This document shows positions 11,618-24,813 of a stretch of 64,000 bases of DNA, in pieces. The stretch is from contig OZ034970.1 in assembly GCA_964030785.1 (NCBI GenBank), positions 15,951,911 to 16,015,910 on the forward strand, read 5' to 3'. Numbering within the stretch: position 1 is the stretch's first letter; each line of letters opens with the position of its first letter. The stretch comes from Siderastrea siderea (Eukaryota > Cnidaria > Anthozoa > Scleractinia > Rhizangiidae). The notes under the pieces are model-generated. The model ran no database searches. It was given only the letters and a program-made list of their open reading frames with translations, and was not told where the DNA came from. The translations under genes and the position numbers were made by a program.

Positions 11618-13004
11618 GGGAATCCTGAAACCTCGAGTTGGACATCGAGTTCGAGTTCAAGTTAGACTTCGAGTTAGACTTCGAGTTGGACTTCGAGTTG
11701 CACTTCGAGTTGATCTTTGAATTGTACTTACTTTCCTTTCTGTCATCTTTGTTTCATTTTTTTCATAGATCGTCACGCACCGATTCTCGAGGGAGGGTGG
11801 GGAGGAGTCAATTATCACAAAACATTCTGCACACGGAGAAAAAAATAACAATTCGAACACTCCAAAACCCACGAGAAATACTTGCTGACTAAGAAGGCGA
11901 AAAGAGCTCATTCTCCATCCTCTTCCCTTGCAGAATCAAAATGGACCCCTTAAGTTATCTAGACACATCTATAACCTGGAATATTGATTCTTTTTGTCAC
12001 GAAATATCTCTTGTAAGATGGTTCCAAGCGCAACATTTGTCATTTATATGGCTATAGATCACACTCCGTAATGCGAAACACAACATCCTGCAACAGAATT
12101 AAACATAAGCCGGTCGTAGATAATATTTCAGATCCTTTATTGTCACATATATAACATGAAAGGCTAAAAAAAACCTATCAAGTTCCTAAACGAGCCAAAT
12201 TCAACGAACCTAATATGCCACAAGCGGCATAAAAACCACATTAAGTCGCTTAACAAGCGATCAGAGGTCAAATTTAACTGAGAATAACAAAGAGTGCGAG
12301 CCACAAGAATCCACCGGTTATCAGAAAATTTATGGGATATGACCTCGAGATCAAAGTCTTAAAAAATGCGACGCCTAAGTTGTAACGGCTCAATTCAGTC
12401 ACTATATAAAAATCCTCCAAACTAGACCCACTACAAAAACACAAGAAGCAAAATTGGTCAAACGACCGAGATAAGGCGCAGCGAACAAAGACGTGAAGTA
12501 GGAGTCGCGCAGGCCTTCCAACCCCATTTTATATACCGTTAGCTGTGAAATCGCAACCGATTTAATTTAATTAATTGATTGGTAGAGACTTGTTGCCCCC
12601 TACTCCACTAAAATGTGCTACTTTTATTAGTAATTGTCCGTAGCTTCCGACCTGTACATGGTACAAGTTCGAAAACCTTCAACAACCTGAACGAACTGTA
12701 GAACTAACTCTTCAAGGAAATAAATAAACGAATTCAAGTTTGACTTGTTGTAAAACTGCAATGCAGTACTTTAAGCGTCCTATTACTGACTTAGTAGCTT
12801 TCTGTGACTTAAATTCAAAATGGCAAACTCACGTGGCTTGCTGCGGGCGCTGACGGTGCCCTGAGCTAAGTGTATACTTTACTTAATTACTTTTTTTTTT
12901 AATTTTTTTCAACTCGAAGTCCAACTCAAAGTCCAACTCGAAGTCTAACTCGAAGTCCAACTCGAACTCGAACTTGAAGTCCAACTCGAGCATGTACGAC
13001 TCCC
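11618..13004. mobile_element. MULE-like non-autonomous element with inverted 12-bp repeat arrays
   Basis: A 9-bp duplication ACTACAAAC (11609-11617 and 13005-13013) flanks 1387 bp that are absent from the paralogous intron near 61470. The ends are inverted (GGGAATC..CTCGAGTTGGAC against GTCCAACTCGAG..GACTCCC). Just inside each end is an array of a 12-bp unit related to GAGTTGGACTTC, in opposite orientations (about 11633-11715 and 12909-12990). A 9-bp duplication suggests the Mutator/MULE group; hAT cannot be excluded. The interior encodes no transposase. Confidence 0.75.
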
Positions 13005-13639
13005 ACTACAAACTAAGGGAACACAATCAAATACGCTATACCTTTGATAGAATTTCTGGTGTTTTTGATGTTAAAAGCTTGAATCGTCCAAAACCCCAGA
13101 AAAGTTGGAAGCTTAAAAAAAGGTCAATGGTTTGTTATTAATTGAGATTTTTGTGCGTTGATAATTGGTGAAGGCAAAAACCAAATGTCGTTTCTTCAAC
13201 AATGTAGAGCGAATAATCTACTGGCTCATCATGGACCTCGTTTTGAATTTGTTCGCACATCACCGAAAGACTGTCGGCTTTTTCCAAATTAGTCTTTTTT
13301 AGTGTTAATTTGTATTTTAGGTGATGTAGTATTCCGTCTTAGTGCTGAATGCGTCAGTTAAAATTGCTGTTCGCGCAGAAATCAGATTGCAGTGTTTTAA
13401 TTAAATCCTCTTTTTCTGTGTACCAGGCTTTTGCCGAGCAGCTTCACGAACGCGAATGCAAAGACTTATGGGGCTACTGCAGCGATGAGATACTGGACGC
13501 TAAAGATTTGCACAGAATCAAGTACCAGGTAATGTTGTTTCATTTAATTGTTTAACTAGCCCCGGAAAACGTGACTTAGGTCTGAAAAGTACTTCTGATT
13601 GGTTTGCGGTTGAATACAAATAGAGAGTCTATGCGTATT

Positions 13640-13644
13640 TAAAC

Positions 13645-13687
<43 letters not shown>

Positions 13688-13985
13688 TAAAAATATTTAT
13701 ACAGGGTAACCACTTCAGTTATGCAACTGCTATCAGTGTGGGCCCTGTGAAATAACAAATGAATTAATAAGAACATAATAAGATATAAAAATAGAAAACG
13801 GACGTAGACGTGGTTGATTCTAAAACAGTAGGAAGTTAGAAAAGGCTAAAAATGCTAAAAATTATGAGTTAAGAATAACTTAGAAATTTCTAACTTAATC
13901 TTATCAATAAAAAGGTTCTTGCTGAATCTAGTAGTATGTGAATGGATACCACAGCGTCTAATGTTAAAATAGCCCTTGAATAAAT
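13640..13985 (-). mobile_element. 5'-truncated non-LTR retrotransposon 3' end
   Basis: The segment is missing from the paralogous intron near 62115. On the minus strand it begins in the C-terminal end of a reverse-transcriptase-like frame (landmarks PDLFKGYF and HSHTTRFSKNL) and ends in a (TTA)n tail, visible as TAA repeats at 13648-13687. The layout fits a LINE of RTE or CR1 type. Confidence 0.65.
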
Positions 13986-15389
13986 CGGGAACAACCCCGT
14001 TAATAACATCGCGTGTTCTGTTTTCTTAATTTTGAATTTTGCTCCGGAAAAAAACAAAGTTACTGTTTAAAGGAGCTCCTAAGATAAGCAAAACGTGTAA
14101 ATTTGCAAGGGTTATTTACCTGAGTAAGGGAGTAAGGTGAATATTCTGCAAAATCTTGAATGGCGGTAGAGATTCCTTCTAAAAGTTAATTTCTTCAATG
14201 TAATTCAGTTTAACTAGAAATTACAATCGACATGAGAAGATTTTCAATGACAGTTTACACGATAGTGTTATTTGATTGCCAATCCGCCAACTCTCGCTAA
14301 AGTTTAATGTTGTTTTGTGATCCCCTGTCCCTTTTATTGCCCAGGGTATTCGACCAGCCCCAGGCTACCCAAGTCAACCCGACCACACAGAGAAGCTCAC
14401 AATGTGGGAACTGATGAACTGTGAGAAACTCACTGGGATCAAGTTAACGGAATCGCTAGCTATGGACCCGGCTACTTCAGTGTCTGCTGTCTTCTTTGCT
14501 CCTCCTAAAGCTGTCTACTTCTCCGTTGGAAAAATATGCGATGACCAGGTACAACAATCCTTTTAGCAGCTGCTATTTAAGTCATCATACAACGCGCTTA
14601 CCAGATAGAAGTAACAAAAAAGTTAATTTCGTTTCCTCTGAGTATTACTTGACTTTCAGGTTAAAGATTATGCTGAGCGGAAAGGAATGTCAGTTGAAGA
14701 AATCGAGAAGTGGCTTTCGCCGATCCTATCGTACGACAGAGACTAGACAGGCAGACGAGATGAAATATTTTGTATTTATATTTTATGCTGTACTCCTTCG
14801 CGAAATCCCTTTCGGTTCCTAAATATAGCTGCTAATCCCTGTCGATCATCTGAAGCTACTTTTGGTCTGCAAGTGCATGTTATTCATGTGCACGTGCCAT
14901 TCTGGATTGTGCCACGTGCGTTCTCCCCGTGGTCTCAGGAGCAAGTAGGTGTATGGTACTGGAGGACTACAAATCAAGATGGTCGGAAACATGTTCGTAC
15001 AAGAAACAAGTGGCTCTTGGTTCGCACCATTAAAAAATAGCATTGACTTGAGGAAAGCCATTTATTAACAGAATTCATAACTTAACCAGGAAGGAAAAAT
15101 ATAAAAGTGTATTTCTCTTGGATGGAATCACGAAACTTGCCACCACAGATGGTCTGATTTTCAGATAGATAACGCAAACAAACAAACAAACGAACAAGTG
15201 CTGTTTTTATTTATGAACAACAAAATCCCTTTAATTAAATTTATGCCAGATATTGTGGCAGTGCAAAATTCGGTAAAGTAGAGTTTTCCTGAAGTGTGTA
15301 TGAAATGTTTTATCTATTAAGACAGACTGACAGTGACTTAGTCTATACATGCAAGTGAGTGAACAACGAGGTGTGTGTGCGTGTTATGG

Positions 15390-16158
15390 AGGGTCTGGTG
15401 AATTGTTTTGTTAAGGGGGGTTGGTGAATATAGTCAGTTATAATGGTGTTGTTAAACAACCAGGCATCATTCTTCAGGCACTCGTATCATATTGTAATTT
15501 ACCTACTGTTAATAATACAACCCTAGTTAATAAATGAGAAAATTGAGTTGATTCATCTTTCAGTCTGTCTAAGGAAAACTGAATGTGAAAAGCGTATAGG
15601 CTGGTTCACAGGTGCGCGTAAACACAAGCACAAGCAAACACACGTGTAAACTACCATAACGCAAACGGAAGCGCCGACATAAGAAATGGAAAAATTTACA
15701 TTTGCTTGTGCTTCTGTTTGCATTTCACACGTGTGAAGTGGGGCAACGCAAACGCAAGGAGGAAGATACTCGTTCCATGCTTCCGCGGTTGAAGTTGAAA
15801 TCAAGATGGCGTCCTCGGAACGCTACGAAAAGGCAACCTCAGCTTACCGCAGAGAAAGAAAGAATTGGGTTTTCCTTGACGGCGATCTGAATGAATGCGC
15901 AGACATAATTATATTACTTACCGAAAGTGACACAATACAGTTTGAAGGTCCGATTTCTGCCTTTAGTTAGTATAATCGTTACTCGGTGTTAGAATGTATA
16001 TGCTACCTTGAGTTTCGTAATTTGTTCCTTGTGAACTCTTCCCTTAATAATAGTACGTTTATAACCTATCGCGAGATCATAAGTTAAGAATACGTCTTGT
16101 TAGCCTTCTCCCTTCAGAACAACATGGTTTGGAAATACTTTGAATGCCATTGTTATTA
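15390..16158. other. Intergenic DNA, possible MITE remnant
   Basis: An imperfect inverted repeat (CACAAGCACAAGCAAACACACGTG near 15622 against 'tttgcttgtgcttctgtttg' near 15701) suggests an old MITE. I see no gene I can support. Confidence 0.35.
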
Positions 16159-16467
16159 CAGGGTCGTAACGAGGTATATTTTTTCGTGACTGATCCCATT
16201 TTTTCACCCCAAATTTTGATCCCTGATCCCAAAATCGCTGGAGAATTTGATCCCTGATCCCCCAAAAATTTGTCTATCACATGTACGACAAACTCTCAAA
16301 GTTATTTTTCTTTGATGTCAATTTCAACATTTAACATAGGATTGTAATCACTACTGACGACGATACTTTTTAGCGGAGCCAGCGCGCTAGCGCGTCAGCG
16401 GAGCTCCATTGCTAAGGAAATTTGGTAATCTATCAAGCCAAAAAATTTTGGTAGTGACGTAGTAGTC

Positions 16468-16511
16468 ACGTGACCGTCCGTCCGTACATCCGTCCGTCCG
16501 TCCGTCCGCAC
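16468..16511. repeat. (GTCC)n microsatellite
   Basis: Imperfect GTCC tetranucleotide run inside the large TIR element. Confidence 0.7.
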
Positions 16512-17756
16512 CACAGGACTACCAATACACTTCCTACACTGGATAGAATCCTGTGCTGAATCCCGTGTGTTTTCGGCGCGAAATCGCATGTTGACCCGCG
16601 TTGTAGCAAAACAAGGAAAGACAACAAAAGTCAAAAACAAATTTGTTAGTGGAAAAAAAAAGTTCAAAAGAACACTCAGTTGTCTTTTTGGTGGAAGGGG
16701 AAAAGTTCAATCTAGGCGAAAGAAATTCGGCGATAAAGTTCAGGCAAAAAGTTCAAATTTGCCTCGTCGGTTCTGTTCAAACTCGGTCGGCACACCGCTT
16801 GAGTTCGCAGCTTTTCGCAGCGGTTTCGACGCCAAATATAGCAGAGCTAGTGCTTTTTGGTTTTTTCTGTCCACGACCATGGTTTTTACGGCGTTTCGAA
16901 CACATTTTGCCAGGAAAAACACCAGCATTTTCATGCTGATAGGCAGCTTGTCACGAAGAAAGAAATAAGTATTGTTTTTTTTTTTTAATAAAACGACTTG
17001 GATGAGAGTATTTTCAGAAATTAATAACTGCCAGCAAAAACAAAACAAAAAAACAAAACAAAAAACAAAAGCAAAAAACAGACAAAACAAAAAGGGGGGC
17101 TCCGCTTTTAGGCTTGGCTAAATCTATATATTATCTATCATTAAGCTACAAGAGACTGTTCAAAGGTACTTACCTCTGTTACCTGAATGAAATTGACCTC
17201 CCATGTCACATTCTCTGTTAGACCTCCTCCACTGTATAACTTAACGCTTCTCAATCGGCGCTTGAAAGGTACGCTCACACGTCGCTCCAATTTCGAATAC
17301 CCCTTTTACTTAATTAACAATCGAAACAAACGGATATGATACTGCCCGATTTATGGCCTCTCGTAATCGGGTTTTTGTTCTTTGCTATAATTCATTCTAC
17401 TCATGTTCCTCTGTAGAGAAGGGGGTGAGGGGAGGAATAAGTGATTGTGAAAATCTAAGATGACAATTCATCGCTGAAAACATTTGTATTAAGTGAAAAT
17501 TATTTCACAAGCGGTAAATTACTACTTTACTACAACTGCTACCACACTAATTACCAAAGAAATTGCTAGAGATCCGTCGCCTAAATGATAATTTTTCTTC
17601 CGAGACAACCAGTCATCTTAATTTCAACACAGTATTCTAGAGGATCCTGTCATTAGTAACTATTCCACTTTTCAAAACCTAATTTATACGGATGGAAAAA
17701 ATGGAAACTCGAAAACTTTGCTCAAAATGCAATCCTTAGATAACTTTAAATCATTG

Positions 17757-20700
17757 TCACACCAGATATCTTGTAACTCTCCGGCCAGATCTGCTATGCC
17801 CAGCTTCAAAGCGCGTCGGTTGATCATCCTCGTCTTCTTGATCGTCATCATCTGCTCCTTCTGCATCACTACTTTCTGAATCACTTTCGTTCGAACCGTT
17901 AGCCAAGTTTTTCAGGCGCTGCTCCTCGTTTCTGCTTAGGAGGTACTTTTCACCATCTTGGACAACCGATGCAATATCTAGTATACACTGAGGTGGGTTC
18001 TTGTCATCCTCATCACCGACAATGTAAATGAGTGGATCTTCCTCTGACGGTTCTAGCCAGTTAATTTGCATGGTGCATTCAAGGATACCATCATTGCTGC
18101 GATGAAGATCCTCGCGAAGGAGTGCCAGGAAAAAGGGCTCCAGATAACGTTTCCAGTTGTGTTTCACAGCAATCACATCTCCCTTTGAAAACAGTACGAG
18201 GCGAGTGGCGAGGCGAGTCGGAATTGCTTCTGCTTGTTCCTCGTCCAAATTTCCTAGTTCCTCGATCATGTCAGGAACAGAGTCAGTTCCAGGAGAAACA
18301 ACTCGTCGCATCATACTTAGAGCCAGAGGCAAAGTTCCAGCCCTTTCCTTCGTTTTATCCCTGACTCTGCTGCCGAACACCTAATTCCTTGATTGTGCAT
18401 TGAAACAAGGAGCCCCTCCGGAGCATCATAAATACACAGCTGTTGGCCGTGGCTTAAAGCATACAGAATCTCCAATCGAGCGTTGTAAGGCTTTTGTTGA
18501 CTGTCGAAATCAAACTGAGAAACTTTGAAGATTGTCTTCTTGTCAAAGCTGAGCGAGAGAATTGAGGTGCTGATACCAAGCTGCTCATTTTCAGTTCCAG
18601 GTTTGGTAGTGAGAGAAACTAGTCGCCCAACTTCGGTCAATTCTACTGGTGACCAAAAAGACACATCGTGTACGTGCACTTTTCCTTGATCGGGCTGAGC
18701 ATCTTCTTCGTTGGCCTCGAGCTGTAAAAGTGGACGACTTTTGTTCAGCATTTGTTTGATGTCAATAATTTTCAGACCAGACTTGCCTGCGCCGACTAGT
18801 ACTATCAGATGATCACCCATGATTAAAATTCCTTGGGGGTTACAAATTCCGTTTTGGGGACCAGCAATTACAATAGTGCAGACGGGGTTGTGCAAATTTG
18901 CCATAAATATGCTTGACTTCTTTTTGTCACATATAAACGGAAGGCTGTATCTGGGAGAAAATGCCATCGCAGTTGGAAACTTCAGCGCGCGTTCAGCAGG
19001 ATTCTGACGCCAATATCGATCTTGTTCAGGAATAAGTGTTGCAACTACTGGATCGTCAGGTAATGTATTTAACAACTGTTGGCGAAAAAGGGTAACTGCG
19101 GTTGTCATGTTCATTTGATCCTTGTTACGCAAACAGCAACGAGGAAGCTGTCTGGTTATTGGTTTGGAAATATCCTCATTAGCCTCCCCTCTGGCACTGC
19201 TTAAGAGGCTCTGACTGTAAATATCGAGAATCGTTGGACAAGCTCAGAAAATCGAAAATCCTGATAACTTGCCAGAAGAACACCTTTGGGGAGTTATCTT
19301 CGAAAATATTACTTAAACCATTTGGGATTCTATTGTTTTTGAGAAATTCGGAAAAAACGGTTTTGCTAATTAATTATGCAAAAATCAGGTTTAAAATTAA
19401 ACAAATTGAATGCGCTTGTTTGTAAACAACTTGCAACGCCAGAAAACAATTTTAATTTTAAATGATAGCAATACGCTTCTACTTTCTATCAATGGGAATT
19501 GCATGGAGGTTTGCTTTATTTGTGTGGTTTGGTGTTTCTTTGAAACAAAGCCATTTTGCGCACTTCCGAAAAAGGCAAAAATTAGTAAACTTCAGAGGCT
19601 TAACATAGGTCTTGGTATGTCTAATATCGAATTGAAATAAACACTGTGATAAAGATTGGCCCTACTTCTATTATGATATGAAATAAAAAATCTGGGCAAT
19701 TCAGGCTCGCGCTGACAAAAACAAAAATTCGTGAACCAGTGTTGCCAAAATTTGCATAATTTGGATAATAGGAAAAAAAAAACTGTAATGGAAGGACGAC
19801 TTGAAATATGACAAATCGTTTACCGTAACTATTTTCAGATTCTCTTTCTACTAGATGATGCATTCGCTGGTATCTTCATTTATCTTTCTGAAGAATTACG
19901 AACAAATTTGGAAAATTGTTGATGAAACTTAAGAGTGCAGTGGGTTATCATATTTTGTCAGATGTCTTTACTCTGCAGCACCAGTGGCCTTTCTCTGTTA
20001 TTTGCAGTTTCTTTGGGAAAATACTAATGTTCTCGAAAATCCAAACGGTTTCTTTTATTAATCATTGACGTACGCGTATAAATTGAGAGCTAAAATGGCT
20101 GTGTAAGGTAAAGGAACACAAAGTACCACTCAAAATAATCAAGTCACGCAACCGATCACTGCACGTTCATCCAAACGTGAAAATATTCTTCAATGAAAAT
20201 CTTTTCCTCCAAAACTGTGAAAGAGTTCTCAGCGATCTCGCAAAGTAAAACCAAACAAACTGTGTATTGATATCTCTTAGATATACAGCCGCATTAAAAA
20301 CTCATGAATACCGATCCCGTTCGTGGTTTGCGTTTAATTTTAAACATTTATACAAGTGTAATAATATTGATAGAAACAGCACATGTTTTGACAAATACGT
20401 ATAAATCATAATGATAATGATGCACTTTTGCTTCCTGGCCAAAATAGTGTCATTTCAAAAAGTCGCCCAAAATTTTAGTAGCCGTTTGAAAAGAAAGATC
20501 GAGTCACGTACACAACAACATACTATGTCGCAGTTTTCTCCTCTCGAAGGGAAAGGTGTCATATGTATACGAAACTAATTCTAGACTTGCCTGTCGGAAT
20601 TTTCGTCCCAGTAGAATATCAACTGCACATGACAGTATGCCCCAAACACAGGGATGCGTACCGTATCCTCTGGAGAACTAGCCATGCATAAAACAGCGGC

Positions 20701-23548
20701 CAATGTAGGAGACCGCATTCAAAAACTGCCATAAGTAGGTTGACAAATTGACAAAAATATTCACGTGACACGGGTCACGCAACAGCTTGTGCAGAATTTT
20801 TAAAACTTCTTCTCCTTCTCTTTAGTTTTACGTAGAAATAGTACAAGCCCAAAACAATGCAAGAATAGATTGAAGAAATGTTTTAGTCCATTCTTTGTGT
20901 GTCTTCAGTGGATAAAATCCTCTAAATTAAGCTCACCCAAACTACTACTTTTCATTTCATTCATTTCATTATGCAAATTTTGGTAACAGTGGTTCGCGAA
21001 TTTTTGTTTTTGTCAGCGCGAGCCTGAATTGCCCAGATTTTTTATTTCATATCATAATAGAAGTAGGGCCAAACATTATCACAGTGTTTATTTCAATTCG
21101 ATATTAGACATACCAAGACCCATTTTAAGCCTCTGTAGTTTACCAATTTTTGCCTTTTTCCGAAGTGCACAAAATGCCTTTGTTTCAAAGAACCACCAAA
21201 CCACATAAATAAAGCAGAACTCCATGCAATTCCCATTGATAGAAAGTAGAAGAGTATTGCTATCATTTAAAATTAAAATTGTTTTCTGGCGTTGCAAATG
21301 GTTTTAAAGCAAGCGTTTTCAATTTGTTTAATTTTAAGCCTGATTATTGCGTAATAAATTAAGCAAAACCGTTTTTCCGAATTTCCCGAAAACAATAGAA
21401 TTCCAGAAGGTTTAAGTAATACTTTCGAAGATAGCTCCCCAAAAGTGTTCTTCTGGCAAGTTATCAGGATTTTCGATTTTCTGAGCTTGTCCGCCGATTC
21501 TCGATATTTACAGTCAGAGCCTCTTACCAACTTGAGACTTACTAGATATTCACCCACGAATGTCCAGTAATTGAACAGGGAACTTCGTACCAATTTCAAA
21601 ACGTGTAAAGGATCTGGAATAGGTACTTTCTGGTTATGCTCCTGAAGGGACGGCATGTGAGCTCTCTGGGCAGCTTCAGAGTCAGAGACCCAGGAGATTT
21701 CGTGCATGCGCAAGCATGGAATGCCATCGGGTTGACAAAGTCTGCATTTTCGCCGTAGCGTTTCCGTTGATTCGTAACCAACACTGCTGCATTCCTCGCA
21801 AATATCACTTTCCTCGTCACATATGCTGCATGTAACAACACATTTAGATGAGCTCAAAATACAATTTTTGCAGGCTTGTAACATTTCCTCAGTCTTGCAA
21901 TCGTAAATCTTGATCTTGTTAGAACCTCCCTTGCAGGACCGATAGAAGCAGCCAACTGGAAATGAAACTAGTCCGTCAATACTTGCTTTTCGAAACTCTT
22001 GCGCCTCACAGACGAAGTCGACGGATTTTAGATATTTAATGATGTCCTCGTTAGATTTGTTACACAAATCCTTCACCTGGTCAATTGATAGAAATGGAGG
22101 ATCTTCCAAACCTACGATTCTATGTAGCTGAGGGGAATATCTCAATGCTGGTTTAAGTTGCATCCCTTCTGTTGACTTATTTACCAGGAAGACTTGCAAG
22201 TTGGTTTTCTCTGGCTCAACTGCTTTGACTTTAAAATCCAGAAGGAGGTCAATGGCTGTCAAAATCTCCTCCTTATAGGCTGTGCTGTGGAAGGTTGGAG
22301 CGGGACTTCTCTTGGAGATGGTGTTTGGGTGTGCAAATGCTAAGTTTCGATTTTCCACATACTCTCTTAAGGAACATGAGCCTTGTTTTCCTTTTCCAGC
22401 ACCGCCTTTTCCCCTTAAGAGGTAGCTGCAAGACTTGCCGAATTTGAACTGTAATCTCTCTTGAAACTTGGTCAAAGTCTTATATTTCTCACAAAAATTG
22501 GTCAATCTTCCCTTATTGAAAGACTTCCATAGGAAAGAATGAGTCTCTTGGTAAAAGACTTGATCTTTGCTGAGAGCGTCTGCGGCTGTGGTAAAGAAGA
22601 GAAGAGCCGACGCTTCATCTATGTTCTCCATTGAAGTGACCACCTCAACTCGTTTAATTTTGCGTGTCAGCAGATTTCCACAATTCCTCATAAGAATTCC
22701 AAGGTTTAACTAATTTCTTCACGTCACCGAATAATTCACGAAACATCTGACCATCTGCAGATGGTCGTTCCGATAATAATTTTATTATGCTATCAACCTT
22801 AGACAAAATATCTTGGGGCATGCTGTTAAGTTCACGAATTGGCTCCCAGATTTCGTCATCTCCCCGGTCAGATATTCTTTCAAACGATGCCAGAAGATTT
22901 TTTTCAGCTTTGCAACGTGGGTTCCCATTGCCCACAAAGGCAAGTGGTATTAATGTGTCGCTTAATATTTCCTATCCGTCTTGGCCCGTTTAATGCACCA
23001 GTTTGGCCACACAAACACTTGAATTTATTTCCCGGGATGATTTCAACAGACGGAAACGTCTTCTTGACTCGTTCTGAGAAGTCTAAATCAGCTTTACTGG
23101 GATCATTTGCAAACTTCCCCCCTGTGACTGGGCATGAAGGGATTGGCTGTTTCTCCAGTTCGTTACTTCGGGGAGGAGAGTTTGCTATGATGTAAAGTCT
23201 ATTCATATCAAAGTGGTTGACATAGTCCGCATAATTCTTTTGAAATCTTCTCATACAAAAAGTAAAATCCTCCTCTCTCACAATGGGCATCACTTCGAAC
23301 CCGTCATGGTAATAAATCTTGATTGAAGACATGCTACAGTAAGCCTTTTTGATATTTTCTGCGCATTCTTCTAAAGAGGGAGCCGTTGGTTCCAATTTCA
23401 GTTCCAAGGTTCTTTTCGCGTCAGCTGAGAACAACCCAGACACTGATGGAGGTCATTTTAGTAGCTTAATGTGCATCGTAAAGTTGGTTGTTTCTACTGC
23501 AATGACAAATATCCGCAAAATACAGTTCCTACAAGGATCCTTTGCCAT
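17757..23548 (-). pseudogene. Broken multidomain gene of unknown family (zinc-finger, transposase-like, propeller-like parts)
   Basis: Segments follow each other on the minus strand: 23548-22904, 22935-22654, 22691-21527, 19201-18317 and 18380-17757. The start is an ATG at 23546-23548 followed by a CxxC pair. A TGA breaks the frame near 23453, and frame changes occur near 22920, 22670 and 18350. Features in order are a C/H cluster around 22940-23000 that could be a BED-like finger, a cysteine-rich block at 21720-21900 (CxxC pairs), an IPDPLHVLK segment recalling the D-x-x-H-x-x-K of some DDE transposases, a hydrophobic beta-repeat stretch resembling an NHL propeller (18350-18950), and an acidic C-terminus (17790-17870). 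It lies in the middle of the 11-kb TIR element and could be its transposase. I do not recognise the family with certainty. Confidence 0.55.
19204..21524. mobile_element. 2.3-kb foldback element with ~555-bp inverted arms, TA duplication
   Basis: Arms 19204-19760 and 20969-21524 are inverted near-copies beginning AGAGGCTCTGACTGTAAAT. TA flanks both sides (19202-19203, 21525-21526). The element interrupts the minus-strand gene; the reading frames on its two sides are in the same phase if the element plus one TA is disregarded, which proves insertion into coding DNA. The 1.2-kb spacer has no gene I can support. A TA target suggests a Tc1/mariner-related mobiliser. Confidence 0.8.
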
Positions 23549-23727
23549 TTGAATAGTTGCGGTATATGTAATATACCGTAACTTTCGCTGTGTATGTTAT
23601 AGACAACTATCAGTAAAGATTTTATGGCAAACGCTTTGAGAATGTGTACAGCCGGAGAAATAACCTCTTTTGTTACTGAGCACTGCGATTACACAGGATT
23701 CACTTTTTATTTATCAACTATTTTCAA

Positions 23728-24055
23728 TTAAATGTAAAGAAGATCCTCGCAGTTATTAACGCAACTTGTGTGGTTGCGAAAAGAAAGCCTGAAAAAATCA
23801 GGCTTGCCGGGATTCGAACCCTGACCTCTACGATACCGGTGCAGCGCTCTAACCAATTGAGTTAACAAGCCAACTGGGAGCTGGTCATTAAATTGGTTCG
23901 TAAAATACCCGGGAAAGATGAAGATGAAATTATGAATATATGAAATTCATATATTTGAACTGCGGAATGAAGAATTAAATGTAAAGAAGATCCTCGCAGT
24001 TATTAACGCAACTTATGCGGTTGCAAAAAGAAAACCTGAAAAATCAGGCTTGCAT
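23728..24055 (-). repeat. tRNA-derived SINE (tRNA-Thr-like head) with a duplicated body
   Basis: On the minus strand a tRNA-like head runs from about 23876 to 23800, with 'aactcaattggttagagcgc' and GGTTCGAATCCC boxes and GGT at the anticodon position. The body, with 'gaagatcctcgcagttatta', occurs at 23733-23810 and again at 23978-24055. The head is imperfectly paired in the anticodon stem. Confidence 0.6.
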
Positions 24056-24396
24056 TTCAATTGCATTGCAATTCTATTACAATATCACAGTTTACAGCTA
24101 ACAGTTAGTGTACTTGTCAGCGAGGGCAATCAATACATGATCGATAGACAATTAATCAGTTGTTCATCCCTAAAAAAACAGGCTCAAGATGTAGATATAC
24201 CTGGATAGTGCACACCATTGAGTACTGAATCAGTGAAAAAGTTTCAAAACCTTTACCTCTAAGCAGTTGATTGTTCACTCCTGCGAACAGTAAATTGCTC
24301 TACTGAACTTTATGTATTTAACTCTCTATTTCGTCATCTTGCCCCTTCCCTGTTTCAAAATGCACAACATATGTAAGGGTTATTTTTAGGCAACGA

Positions 24397-24455
24397 GGGG
24401 ATATGTGATTTATTCACCGAGGGCGCAGCCCTCGGTTAATAAATCACATATCCCT
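24397..24455. repeat. Near-perfect long hairpin
   Basis: GGGATATGTGATTTATT is followed by ACCGAGGGC, then GCCCTCGGT and AATAAATCACATATCCC, giving arms of about 27 bp with almost no loop. It may be a small palindromic MITE. Confidence 0.75.
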
Positions 24456-24813
24456 GAGGTGGGCGAGGTATCAACTGTGGCGTAAAACAATAGGAAACAC
24501 GCTTTTCTTCGTTGTTTTGATGTCGGTACGCCGAAGGAAAACAAATATTTTTCCGGACTCACATTAAACAATAGCAAAAAGGTTTCGAAAGACGCACTGG
24601 GGTTTCCACATTGTTTAAATTTATAATAAACAGGTTGTTTTTTTCGTTTTTGATACGCCGACCAAAACAACCAATGTGCGTGCCAAACAAGCTTTACAAT
24701 ACATTAAAGATTCCGAAAATACGCACTGGGATTTTGTAATTGCCTAATAGTACTGACAACTTTGACAAATTTGCAACCACTTTTTTCACCACTTTACCAC
24801 AACGAGGTTAGAA

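Larger units (their letters stand above)
10850..14746 (+). pseudogene. MTR: Partial methionine synthase copy (last five exons), pseudogene
   Basis: Five exons with consensus splice sites encode the end of the activation domain: 10850-10983, 11493-11559, 13427-13528, 14345-14548 and 14660-14746. They correspond one to one with 42824-42957, 61358-61424, 61900-62001, 62458-62661 and 63226-63312. The last codon of the second exon is TAG (11557-11559), where the other copy has GAG. No upstream MTR exons precede it. All other frames and splice sites are intact, so decay is mild and the duplication may be fairly young. The [12 protein letters not shown] signature of the activation domain is conserved in the fourth exon. 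Confidence 0.9.
10188..15385 (+). repeat. Segmental duplication of the MTR 3' end (degraded copy)
   Basis: Introns and exons match 42103 to the window end in order and orientation once insertions private to each copy are removed. Homology starts near 'atatatacctgtttaaagatg' (10191; 42112) and continues to at least 'agtgagtgaacaac'. This copy has the MULE-like insertion and LINE fragment; the other has the Polinton and a TA-flanked MITE. Confidence 0.9.
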
